NCBI GenBank assembly: GCA_007119835.1
Contig: SKOX01000167.1
Location: 1 to 7,112, forward strand
Direction of reading: 5' to 3'
DNA: 7,112 nucleotides
DNA from: Paracoccaceae bacterium
Lineage (GTDB): Bacteria > Pseudomonadota > Alphaproteobacteria > Rhodobacterales > Rhodobacteraceae
Position 1 is the stretch's first letter, and each line of letters begins with the position of its first letter. The notes under the pieces were generated by a model. The model was given only the letters and a program-made list of their open reading frames with translations. It did no database searches and had not been told where the DNA came from. This document shows, one piece after another, positions 1-5,996 of the stretch. The translations under genes and the position numbers were made by a program.

Positions 1-72
1 CTGCGGGCGGCAGGCGTCCGTACGCCCGCGGCACCGCCGCTGGCGCAGTAGGCGCGGGCGGCGCTGCCCGGC

Positions 73-91
73 GGCGGGCAAAGGGCCCGCC
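73..91 (-). terminator. Hairpin just downstream of metA, possible weak terminator
   Basis: A perfect 7-bp inverted repeat, GGCGGGC at 73-79 and GCCCGCC at 85-91, encloses a 5-base loop. It begins 15 bases after the metA stop codon on the minus strand. No T-run follows it on either strand, so it is not a canonical intrinsic terminator. It may only slow polymerase or protect the 3' end. In DNA this GC-rich the repeat could also be chance. Confidence 0.3.
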
Positions 92-106
92 CTCGATGCG
101 CCGGCA

Positions 107-1024
107 TCATGTCCCGATCCGCTCGAGGTCGTAGGGCGTCGTCTGATAGATCGCGTTGATCCAGTTGCCATAGAGCAGCTGGCCATGGCTGCGCCACCGG
201 TTCTCCGGCAGCCGGGACGGATCGTCGCCCGGGAAGTAGTCGACGGGCAGCTCGATCGGCCCGCCGTTCGCCGCGTCGCGGTCGTACTCCTCCTTCAGGG
301 TGCCTGAGTCGTATTCGAGGTGGTTGACCATGTAGAGCGCCCGGTGGCGGGGGTCCTCGATCAGGCACGGCCCGGCCTGGTCCGAAGTGACGAGGACGCG
401 CAGCTCCGGATGGCGCGCGAGATCCGCCTCGCGCAGCTCGGTCCAGCGGCTGACCGGCACGACGAAACTGTCCGAGAAGCCGGTCAGGAACGGCGAGCCC
501 GCGACGGTGGTGCGATGGCGGAAGCAGCCGAAGGCCTTGGATGGCAGCGGGTGCTTCGGCACGCCCCAGAAGTGGTGCAGCATCGCCATGCCGCCCCAGC
601 ACACGCCGATCGTGTGGTGGACGTTGCTCTGGGTCCAGTCGAAGATCTCGGTGAGCTCGTCCCAGTAGCCCACCTCCTCGTAGGGCAGGTGCTCGACCGG
701 CGCGCCGGTGACGATCAGCCCGTCGAACCGGCGCGCCCGCGCCTCCTCGAAGGGCTGGTAGAAGTCCTGCATGTGCTCGGGGCTGGTGTTGCGCGGCTCG
801 TGCCGGCTCATCCGGATCAGAGTGAGCTCGATCTGCAGCGGGGTCGCGCCGATCAGGCGGCAGAACTGCGTCTCGGTCGGCACCTTCTTCGGCATGAGGT
901 TCAGCAGCGCGATCTGCAGCGGCCGGATGTCCTGCCGGAGCGCGGTCTCCTCGCCCATGACCATGACGCCCTCGCGGCGGAGGACCTCGATGGCGGGCAG
1001 GCGCTCGGGAATCTTGATCGGCAT
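107..1024 (-). CDS. metA: Homoserine O-acyltransferase MetA, predicted acetyl-CoA type
   Basis: This 305-residue protein is of the usual MetA length and acylates the hydroxyl of L-homoserine, the first committed step of methionine synthesis in the cytoplasm. Catalytic positions known for the family are all visible: Cys142 in GVCWGG (acyl-enzyme nucleophile), His235 and Glu237 in NHLEY, Lys47 in MPKK, and Arg249 in EYDRD. Residue 111, in [12 protein letters not shown], is Glu. In published work on MetA proteins, Glu here goes with acetyl-CoA use and Gly with succinyl-CoA use, so acetyl-CoA is inferred as donor despite the common 'succinyltransferase' label. I chose the start at 1024 because [10 protein letters not shown] is the family N-terminus and GAGGG (1032-1036, minus strand) sits 7 bases upstream. 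The open frame extends further upstream but would overlap the divergent lysozyme gene. It is transcribed alone, divergent from the lysis cassette. Confidence 0.96.
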   Translation of the reverse strand: MPIKIPERLPAIEVLRREGVMVMGEETALRQDIRPLQIALLNLMPKKVPTETQFCRLIGATPLQIELTLIRMSRHEPRNTSPEHMQDFYQPFEEARARRFDGLIVTGAPVEHLPYEEVGYWDELTEIFDWTQSNVHHTIGVCWGGMAMLHHFWGVPKHPLPSKAFGCFRHRTTVAGSPFLTGFSDSFVVPVSRWTELREADLARHPELRVLVTSDQAGPCLIEDPRHRALYMVNHLEYDSGTLKEEYDRDAANGGPIELPVDYFPGDDPSRLPENRWRSHGQLLYGNWINAIYQTTPYDLERIGT

Positions 1025-1241
1025 CGGGCGACCCTCGTCGGTGCAGGGCCGACAGATAGAGGGGGCGGCGGCAGGGGACAACCACACGGCCGCGGCAGGT
1101 CGTGGCCGCGCAACTGCCGGGCGGGCGAAACGGCGGCGGCGTTGCCGGCACGGGGCGGGCGCCGCGCGGCGCGGTAGCGGGTATTTAAGGCGGACGCTGC
1201 CAGAACCCGGACATTGTTCGAAATTGCAATGGGAGCTGGCA
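1025..1241. promoter_or_regulatory. Divergent metA / lysis-cassette control region
   Basis: These 217 bases separate two divergent genes and must hold both promoters. Most is GC-rich. A 6-bp inverted repeat, CGCGGC (1091-1096) with GCCGCG (1105-1110), lies in what would be the metA leader. Two AT-rich islands stand out: ATTTAA at 1183-1188, flanked by CGGGT (1178-1182) and ACCCG (1205-1209), and 1211-1230, which contains TTCGAA (1217-1222) between CATTG (1212-1216) and CAATG (1227-1231). No pair of sigma-70 boxes with good spacing is visible in either direction. The single TTAA at 1185-1188 has no partner at CtrA spacing. These islands are candidate operators or promoter cores by inference only. 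Confidence 0.4.
1231..1235 (+). promoter_or_regulatory. Ribosome binding site of the lysozyme gene
   Basis: GGGAG lies 6 bases before the ATG at 1242. It decides the start of the lysozyme gene, whose open frame otherwise runs back to 771 across metA on the other strand. Confidence 0.75.
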
Positions 1242-1856
1242 ATGCACTCGGTCGAGAGCATCGCAGCGGAGATCGTGCGCCGCGAGGGCGGCTTCGTCAA
1301 CGATCCCGACGATCCGGGTGGCGCGACCAATCACGGCGTGACCATCCACACCATGCGCCGGCTCGGGCTCGACCTCAACGGCGACGGGCGCGTGGACGAG
1401 AAGGACGTCCGGGCGCTCACCCCGGAGAAGGCCATCGAGATCTACATCCGGCACTATTACCGGACGCCGAAGCTGAACCTCCTGCCCGAGCCGCTGCAGC
1501 CGAGCGTCTTCGACATGCAGGTGAACGCCGGCGCGAACGCGATCAGGCTTCTGCAGCGCCTGATGGCTCGGTTCGGCGTCGAGGGCGTCAAGGACGACGG
1601 CGCCATCGGCCCGATCACGACGCGGGCGGTGCGGGCTGCGATGGAGATCGCGCCCGACCACCTCGTCTGCGCCTACGGCATCGAACGGCGGAACTACTAC
1701 TACCGCCTCGGCGACCAGCGCCCGCAGTTGAGGAAGTTCGCGCGCCGCCGCGACGGCGGCAAGGGCGGCTGGATCGTTCGCGCCGAGGAGTTCATCTCCG
1801 CGCGCTTCCATTTCAGCCGGGCGGATCACGACGCTCGCGTGAGGGCATGGACATGA
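1242..1856 (+). CDS. Holin-associated N-acetylmuramidase (GH108 endolysin, GTA type)
   Basis: This 204-residue cell-wall lysin should cleave the peptidoglycan glycan backbone so that particles can leave the cell. The N-terminus carries the GH108 signature, [20 protein letters not shown] at 15-34, with Glu15 the expected catalytic acid. Residues 44-55 ([12 protein letters not shown]) form a textbook 12-residue EF-hand calcium loop, with ligands D44, N46, D48, D52 and D55. The second half, about 85-175, contains [14 protein letters not shown] and DDGAIGPIT and matches the C-terminal peptidoglycan-binding domain (PG_binding_3) that follows GH108 in such enzymes. I see no signal peptide, so export would depend on the holin. 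It overlaps the holin gene by ATGA at 1853-1856. The same pair, unlinked to the structural genes, serves GTA release in Rhodobacter capsulatus. A prophage remnant is the alternative, but no phage gene lies nearby. Confidence 0.9.
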   Translation: MHSVESIAAEIVRREGGFVNDPDDPGGATNHGVTIHTMRRLGLDLNGDGRVDEKDVRALTPEKAIEIYIRHYYRTPKLNLLPEPLQPSVFDMQVNAGANAIRLLQRLMARFGVEGVKDDGAIGPITTRAVRAAMEIAPDHLVCAYGIERRNYYYRLGDQRPQLRKFARRRDGGKGGWIVRAEEFISARFHFSRADHDARVRAWT

Positions 1857-2431
1857 TCGGGAAGATATTGGGGCTCGGCACGGCCGCCCGCCACGTCGGC
1901 GACGCGGTGGGCGACGTCGCACGGGTCTTCGCCGGCGACCGGGCGGCGCGCGAAGCGGCCGAGCACGCGCGCTACGTCAAGGCGCTGGGACAGTTCTCGG
2001 AAGAGTTCACCCACCCCGGCATCGGCTGGTTCGACCAGTTTGTGAACGGCCTCAACCGGCTGCCGCGGCCGACGATGGCGGTGGGCACGCTCGGCCTCTT
2101 CGTCTACGCGATGGTCGAGCCGGAAGGCTTCGCCACGCGGATGCAGGGCCTCGCCTTCGTGCCGGAGCCGCTCTGGTGGCTGCTTGGCGCCGTCGTCTCC
2201 TTCTACTTCGGCGCACGCGAGCTGCACCACTACCGCGGCCGCAAGCTCGAGCTGCCGCCTGCGGCTCCGGCTCCCGCCGCGCCCGAGCCCGCCCAGGCGC
2301 TTCCGCCGCCGGAGCCCGAGCCTACGCACCCGCCGCTCCCGGTGCCCGCGCCGCAACCCGCGGCGACCGACCCGACCGACCCGCACCACAACGCCGCCGT
2401 CGAGGCCTGGCGGAGCAGCCGGGCCGCCTGA
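1853..2431 (+). CDS. GTA-type holin family protein
   Basis: This 192-residue inner-membrane protein is expected to open holes through which the upstream lysozyme reaches the wall. Residues 1-72 are mostly soluble and end in a family-like stretch, HPGIGWFDQFVNGLNRLPRP (54-73). Two clear hydrophobic segments follow, about 74-89 and 105-121. The family is described as three-helix holins for gene-transfer release, but I see only two strong segments. Residues 134-175 are a Pro/Ala/Glu-rich tail, and the protein ends in AAVEAWRSSRAA. An upstream in-frame ATG exists at 1847. I prefer 1853 because GAGGG (1841-1845) is 7 bases from it but only 1 base from the other, and because 1853 gives the ATGA overlap typical of translational coupling. 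No function has been tested for this copy. Confidence 0.87.
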   Translation: MIGKILGLGTAARHVGDAVGDVARVFAGDRAAREAAEHARYVKALGQFSEEFTHPGIGWFDQFVNGLNRLPRPTMAVGTLGLFVYAMVEPEGFATRMQGLAFVPEPLWWLLGAVVSFYFGARELHHYRGRKLELPPAAPAPAAPEPAQALPPPEPEPTHPPLPVPAPQPAATDPTDPHHNAAVEAWRSSRAA

Positions 2432-2629
2432 GGGGCATGGGCCGAGAGGCCTGTGAACGAATGCCCGCCACCCCGAAATCTGGCGGCTGTCATCGGCGGG
2501 CAGGCCTTCGGCCCGTCGGGACATTCACGAACTCTGACTCGGTGCAAAAGGGCACTGCCGGCCCGACGCATGCCTCCGCGACGCCGGCGACCGATCGTCG
2601 CTGCAAGGCCGTTCTCACGGGAACGCAAA
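2432..2629. other. Non-coding gap between holin gene and ccmF promoter
   Basis: I see no convincing gene here. CCGCCA (2465-2470) and TGGCGG (2481-2486) form a 6-bp stem 33 bases after the holin stop, and CGGGC (2497-2501) can pair with GCCCG (2511-2515). Neither has a following T-run, so they are only weak terminator candidates for the lysis cassette. CGTTC (2610-2614) and GAACG (2621-2625) form a small inverted repeat just upstream of the ccmF promoter. The open frames crossing the gap have no ribosome binding site and no family resemblance. Confidence 0.5.
2465..2486 (+). terminator. Stem-loop after the lysis cassette, possible weak terminator
   Basis: CCGCCA pairs with TGGCGG across a 10-base loop. 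It lies 33 bases beyond the holin stop codon and before the ccmF promoter, which is the right place to end the cassette transcript. The absence of a T-run keeps confidence low. Confidence 0.25.
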
Positions 2630-2658
2630 TTGATCCTGCCGGCCCGCGCTTCTATAGT
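2630..2658 (+). promoter_or_regulatory. Sigma-70-type promoter of ccmF-ccmH
   Basis: TTGATC (2630-2635) and TATAGT (2653-2658) are separated by exactly 17 bases. Each box departs from the sigma-70 consensus at two positions. Transcription would start near 2665, giving a leader of only about 20 bases before the ccmF ATG at 2685. It is the best promoter in the window and implies that ccmF is not simply read through from the lysis cassette. Confidence 0.7.
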
Positions 2659-2670
2659 CCCCCCAACAAA

Positions 2671-2675
2671 GGGGA
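2671..2675 (+). promoter_or_regulatory. Ribosome binding site of ccmF
   Basis: GGGGA lies 9 bases before the ATG at 2685 and supports that start. It forms part of the right arm of an inverted repeat, AGTCCCC (2656-2662) with GGGGACT (2671-2677). The left arm lies at or upstream of the predicted transcription start, so the hairpin would not form in the normal mRNA. Confidence 0.7.
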
Positions 2676-2684
2676 CTTCTGCCC

Positions 2685-4673
2685 ATGATCGTCGAGCTCG
2701 GCCACCTCGCCCTCATCCTCGCCTTCGCGGTCGCGATCGTGCAGATGATCGTGCCGATGGTCGGCGCCCACAAAGGCTGGGTGGACTGGATGCGCCTCGC
2801 CGTGCCGGCGGCGCAGATCCAGTTCGTCCTGACGCTCGGCTCCTTCCTCGCACTCACCTATGCCTTCGTCGTCTCCGACTTCTCGGTGCGGCTGGTCGCG
2901 GCCAACTCGCACTCCGCCAAGCCGATGATCTACAAGGTGACCGGCGTGTGGGGGAACCACGAGGGCTCGATGCTGCTCTGGATCCTGATCCTGACGCTGT
3001 TCGGCGCGATGGTCGCGGTCTGGGGCCGGATGCTGCCGCCGGCCCTCAAGGCCCGGGTGCTCGCCGTGCAGTCCTCGATCGCGGTCGCCTTCTTCGCCTT
3101 CGTGATCTTCACGTCGAACCCGTTCTGGCGCATCGGCAGCCCGCCGATCGACGGCAACGACCTCAACCCGCTCCTGCAGGACCCCGGCCTCGCCCTCCAC
3201 CCGCCCTTCCTCTACCTCGGCTACGTCGGCCTTTCGATGGCCTTCTCCTTCGCGGTGGCCGCCCTGATCGAGGGCCGCGTCGACGCCGCCTGGGCGCGCT
3301 GGGTCCGGCCGTGGACGCTGCTCGCCTGGATCAACCTCACCATCGGCATCGCGCTCGGCTCGTTCTGGGCCTATTACGAGCTCGGCTGGGGCGGCTGGTG
3401 GTTCTGGGACCCGGTCGAGAACGTCTCCTTCATGCCCTGGCTCTTGGCGGCGGCACTGCTGCACTCCGCCATCGTCGTCGAGAAGCGCGACACCCTGAAG
3501 TCGTGGACGATCCTGCTCGCGATCCTCGCCTTCTCCTTCAGCCTCATGGGCGCCTTCGTCGTGCGCTCGGGCATCATCACCAGCGTGCACGCCTTCGCCA
3601 ACGACCCCGAGCGCGGCGTCTTCCTGCTCTGGATCATGGCCTTCTTCACCGGCGGCTCGCTCGCGCTCTACGCCTGGCGCGCCCCGATGCTGAAATCGAC
3701 CACGGTCTTCTCGACCGTCAGCCGCGAGAGCGGCCTCGTCCTCAACAACGTCCTCCTGGTGGTCGCCACGGCGGTGGTCTTCGTCGGCACAATGTGGCCG
3801 CTCTTCGTGGAGGTGGCGACGGGCCGCCTCGTCTCCGTCGGCCCGCCGTTCTTCGACGCGGCCTTCACGCCCTTCATGATCGTGCTCGCCATGGCGCTGC
3901 CGATCTTCTCGATCCTGCCGTGGAAGCGCGGCGACCTCGGCCGCGCCGCCCGGCCCTACTGGGGCATCGCCGCGCTCTCGGTCGTGCTCGGCGCGCTGGT
4001 CTGGGCGCTGCAGACCGGCGGCTCGATGTTCGCGCCGATCGGCGTGACGCTGGCGGCCTGGGTCGTCGTCGGCGCCCTCGCCGACGTGGCGACGCGGGTG
4101 AAGCTCCTGCGCGCGCCGCTCTCGGAGAGCTGGCGGCGGACGGTCAACCTGCCGCGGGCGGACTGGGGCAAGACGCTCGGCCACGCGGGCGTCGGCGTAA
4201 CGATCTTCGGCATCGCGGCGCTGACCGCCTGGGAGACCGACGACATCCGCGTGCTCCAGGTCGGCGAGACCTTCACCAAGGGCCCCTACGAGCTGCGCCT
4301 CGACGCCATCGACAATGTCCGCGGCCCGAACTGGATCGCCGAGGTCGCGACGATCACCTTCTCGCGCGACGGGCGCGAGCGCGGGCAGCTCTTCCCCGAA
4401 AAGCGCTTCTACCCGGTGCAGCAGTTCCCGACGACCCAAGCCGCGATCCACCGCTCGCTGACCCGCGACCTCTACGTCACGCTCGGCGACCCGCAGGCGA
4501 GCGGCGGCTATGCGGTGCGGACCTACATCAAGCCGTTCTCGAACTGGATCTGGATCGGCGCGCTGATCATGGCGGCGGGCGGCGCGGTGTCGCTGACCGA
4601 CCGGCGGTTCCGGGTGGGCGCGCCGGCCAGGCGGCGGTCCGAGCCCCCGGCTGCGCCGATGCCCGCGGAGTGA
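2685..4673 (+). CDS. ccmF: Cytochrome c haem lyase subunit CcmF
   Basis: This 662-residue polytopic inner-membrane protein is of normal CcmF length. It receives haem from holo-CcmE and, with CcmH and usually CcmI, ligates it to CXXCH cysteines of apocytochrome c in the periplasm (System I). The tryptophan-rich WWD motif is at 235-246 (WGGWWFWDPVEN). The four conserved histidines of the family appear at His172 (LHPPFLYLGY), His260, His302 (SVHAFA) and His500 (LGHAGVG). Many hydrophobic helices run through 1-470. A soluble periplasmic domain lies at about 515-615, before a last helix at about 620-637. The start MIVELGHLALIL is typical of the family and has its own promoter and ribosome site. 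ccmH follows 5 bases after the stop. ccmE, which sits next to ccmF in many relatives, is not in this window. Confidence 0.97.
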   Translation: MIVELGHLALILAFAVAIVQMIVPMVGAHKGWVDWMRLAVPAAQIQFVLTLGSFLALTYAFVVSDFSVRLVAANSHSAKPMIYKVTGVWGNHEGSMLLWILILTLFGAMVAVWGRMLPPALKARVLAVQSSIAVAFFAFVIFTSNPFWRIGSPPIDGNDLNPLLQDPGLALHPPFLYLGYVGLSMAFSFAVAALIEGRVDAAWARWVRPWTLLAWINLTIGIALGSFWAYYELGWGGWWFWDPVENVSFMPWLLAAALLHSAIVVEKRDTLKSWTILLAILAFSFSLMGAFVVRSGIITSVHAFANDPERGVFLLWIMAFFTGGSLALYAWRAPMLKSTTVFSTVSRESGLVLNNVLLVVATAVVFVGTMWPLFVEVATGRLVSVGPPFFDAAFTPFMIVLAMALPIFSILPWKRGDLGRAARPYWGIAALSVVLGALVWALQTGGSMFAPIGVTLAAWVVVGALADVATRVKLLRAPLSESWRRTVNLPRADWGKTLGHAGVGVTIFGIAALTAWETDDIRVLQVGETFTKGPYELRLDAIDNVRGPNWIAEVATITFSRDGRERGQLFPEKRFYPVQQFPTTQAAIHRSLTRDLYVTLGDPQASGGYAVRTYIKPFSNWIWIGALIMAAGGAVSLTDRRFRVGAPARRRSEPPAAPMPAE

Positions 4674-4678
4674 GCCCG

Positions 4679-5137
4679 ATGCGTGCCGTCCTCGCCCTTG
4701 TCGCGCTGCTGATCGCAGCACCCGCCTTCGCTTTCATCGGCCCCGACGAGGTCTTGGCCGACCCCGAGCAGGAGGCGCGCGCCCGCGCGATCACCGCCGA
4801 GCTGCGCTGCGTCGTCTGCCAGGGACAGGCGCTCGACGAATCGAACGCTCCGATCGCCCGGGACCTCCGGATGATCGTGCGCGAGCAGGTCGTGGCAGGG
4901 GCGAGCGACGCGGAGGTCTTCGCGTTCCTGACCGACCGCTACGGCGAGTTCGTGCTCTACCGGCCGCCCTTCACCCTCGCCAACGCCCCGCTTTGGCTCG
5001 CCGGCCCGGCGCTCCTGCTCCTCGGCAGCGGCATTGCCATCTCCTTCGTCCGCGGCCGCGCCCGCGCGGCGCCATCCGGCCGCAAGCCGCTGTCGCCCGA
5101 GGAGGAGGCGCGGCTCGCCCGGCTCCTCAAGGAATGA
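4679..5137 (+). CDS. ccmH: Cytochrome c maturation protein CcmH (Ccl2-like)
   Basis: This 152-residue periplasmic, membrane-anchored thioredox protein keeps apocytochrome c haem-binding cysteines reduced and presents them to CcmF. A signal peptide is visible (residues 1-18, ending APAFA). The diagnostic redox motif LRCVVCQ spans 42-48, with Cys44 and Cys47. A transmembrane helix covers about 104-124, and a basic then acidic cytoplasmic tail ends in EEEARLARLLKE. It is the short single-domain form, like Ccl2 of Rhodobacter capsulatus, without the fused TPR/CcmI domain found in E. coli CcmH. The ATG is 5 bases after the ccmF stop, with GGAG at 4667-4670 inside the end of ccmF, so the two are almost certainly translationally coupled. 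No ccmI follows. Confidence 0.96.
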   Translation: MRAVLALVALLIAAPAFAFIGPDEVLADPEQEARARAITAELRCVVCQGQALDESNAPIARDLRMIVREQVVAGASDAEVFAFLTDRYGEFVLYRPPFTLANAPLWLAGPALLLLGSGIAISFVRGRARAAPSGRKPLSPEEEARLARLLKE

Positions 5138-5151
5138 GCGGCCCGCGCCGC
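5138..5151. terminator. Small hairpin between convergent ccmH and dehydrogenase genes
   Basis: GCGGC (5138-5142) and GCCGC (5147-5151) form a 5-bp stem with a 4-base loop, filling almost all of the 15-base gap between two convergent stop codons. It is symmetric and could act in both directions. There is no T-run, and a stem this short is common in such GC-rich DNA. Confidence 0.2.
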
Positions 5152-5152
5152 C

Positions 5153-5842
5153 TCAGTCCCGCGGCGGCGTCGGCAGGATGACCATCTCGTGCAGGTCCAC
5201 CCCCGGCGGCTGCTCCAGGGCGTAGACCACGGCACGGGCGACGTCCTCGGGGCGCAGCGCGTCGGGCTTTTCCTCGTCGAAGAAGGCCGTGTCGACCATG
5301 CCGGGCTCGACCAGCGTGACCCGGACGCCGGTGCCCTTCAGCTCCTCGCGCAGATTGTAGCCGATCGACGAGACCGCCCACTTGGTCGCGGCATACATCG
5401 AGCCGGCGAGGACGCGGCGACCGGCGACCGAGCCGGTGATCAGCACATGCCCCTGCCGCGCCCTGACATGGTCCAGCGTCGCCCTGAGCGTGTAGGCGAC
5501 CCCGAGGATGTTGACGTCGACCATGTCGCGCCAGCTCTCCGGCGGGGCGCCGGAGAAGCCGCCGGGCTTGCCGCCGATGCCGGCGTTGGCGAAGACCGCG
5601 TCGAGGCTGCCGGAATGCTCGATGATCGCGTCGGCCATGCGGGCCTGGGCCTCGTAGCTCGTCACGTCGACCTGGAAGGCGCGGGCGCGGTCCTCGCCGA
5701 GTTCCTCCACCAGTGCCAGCAGCCGGTCGACCCGCCGCGCGGCGAGCGCGAGGCGCCATCCGGCGGCGGCGGCGGCGCGCGCGGTCGCCTCGCCGATGCC
5801 GCTCGATGCGCCCGTGATAAGCAGGACCTTGTTCTCCGCCAT
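5153..5842 (-). CDS. SDR family NAD(P)-dependent oxidoreductase
   Basis: This 229-residue classical short-chain dehydrogenase/reductase is a cytoplasmic enzyme. The Rossmann cofactor motif TGASSGIG is at 10-17, Asp59 is in the VDVTS turn, and NAGIG is at 86-90. The catalytic tetrad is complete: Asn111 (VNILG), Ser138 (LITGS), Tyr150 and Lys154 (YAATK). VEPGMVDT follows at 188-195. The Arg pair at 36-37 after the second strand suggests NADP(H) over NAD(H). The substrate cannot be told from sequence; the nearest general type is the YdfG/serine-dehydrogenase-like group. I chose 5842 because GGGAG (5850-5854, minus strand) lies 7 bases upstream and MAENKVLLITGASSGIG fits the family. The longer open frame to 5998 adds a low-complexity Arg-rich stretch. 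It is convergent with ccmH and divergent from the crotonase. Confidence 0.93.
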   Translation of the reverse strand: MAENKVLLITGASSGIGEATARAAAAAGWRLALAARRVDRLLALVEELGEDRARAFQVDVTSYEAQARMADAIIEHSGSLDAVFANAGIGGKPGGFSGAPPESWRDMVDVNILGVAYTLRATLDHVRARQGHVLITGSVAGRRVLAGSMYAATKWAVSSIGYNLREELKGTGVRVTLVEPGMVDTAFFDEEKPDALRPEDVARAVVYALEQPPGVDLHEMVILPTPPRD

Positions 5843-5886
5843 TGACCGTCTCCCGTTGCTGCGCCCCCTCAACAGACCGAGCCCGG

Positions 5887-5979
5887 GCCGGTTCCAGAGC
5901 CGGACCAAGCGTCGCAGGCCGTGCTCCCGGCCTTTTGCCGTTGCGCGAGCCGGCCGGCCGGGGGAAGGTCGGAACCGGC
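5887..5979. repeat. 9-bp inverted repeat in the divergent dehydrogenase/crotonase spacer
   Basis: GCCGGTTCC at 5887-5895 is exactly mirrored by GGAACCGGC at 5971-5979, with 75 bases between the arms. The left arm begins 44 bases upstream of the dehydrogenase ATG and the right arm ends 17 bases upstream of the crotonase ATG. It could be a pair of operator half-sites or a long-loop hairpin; nothing in the sequence decides. No clear -10/-35 pair is visible in the 154-base spacer. Confidence 0.4.
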
Positions 5980-5996
5980 GCTGGCCGGGAGGGTCC

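Noticed and set aside
1..51. C-terminal end of a plus-strand gene ending at TAG 49-51
   Set aside because: Sixteen open codons in GC-rich DNA are not evidence of coding, and the residues match nothing I recognise. Positions 1-106 otherwise hold only GC-rich repeats, such as GCGGGCG (3-9) with CGCCCGC (23-29).
1185..1188. CtrA box upstream of the lysis cassette
   Set aside because: Only one TTAA half-site is present; the base run seven positions on does not match the second half.
1025..1241. SAM-II riboswitch in the metA leader
   Set aside because: Alphaproteobacterial metA often has one, and the minus strand does contain a TTAAAT followed by CGCTA. The P1 stem with its GATTT and TTGCA loop segments is absent, and the distance to the start is long. 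I could not build the pseudoknot.
2611..2624. LexA/SOS box upstream of ccmF
   Set aside because: GTTC-N6-GAAC has the wrong orientation and spacing for the alphaproteobacterial GTTC-N7-GTTC box.
2656..2677. Hairpin in the ccmF leader that hides the ribosome site
   Set aside because: The left arm overlaps the -10 box and lies upstream of the predicted transcription start, so the normal mRNA would lack it. It is kept only as a read-through idea in the findings.
2453..4678. Possible long N-terminal extension of ccmH overlapping ccmF
   Set aside because: The frame is open, but the translation over ccmF is Arg-rich shadow. The real start at 4679 has a signal peptide directly after it and GGAG at good spacing.
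2652..4721. 689-codon open frame antisense to ccmF, and other long frames on both strands
   Set aside because: Their products are Arg/Gly/Glu/Asp-rich with no family resemblance and no proper ribosome site. They arise because stop codons are rare in the other frames of GC-rich genes.
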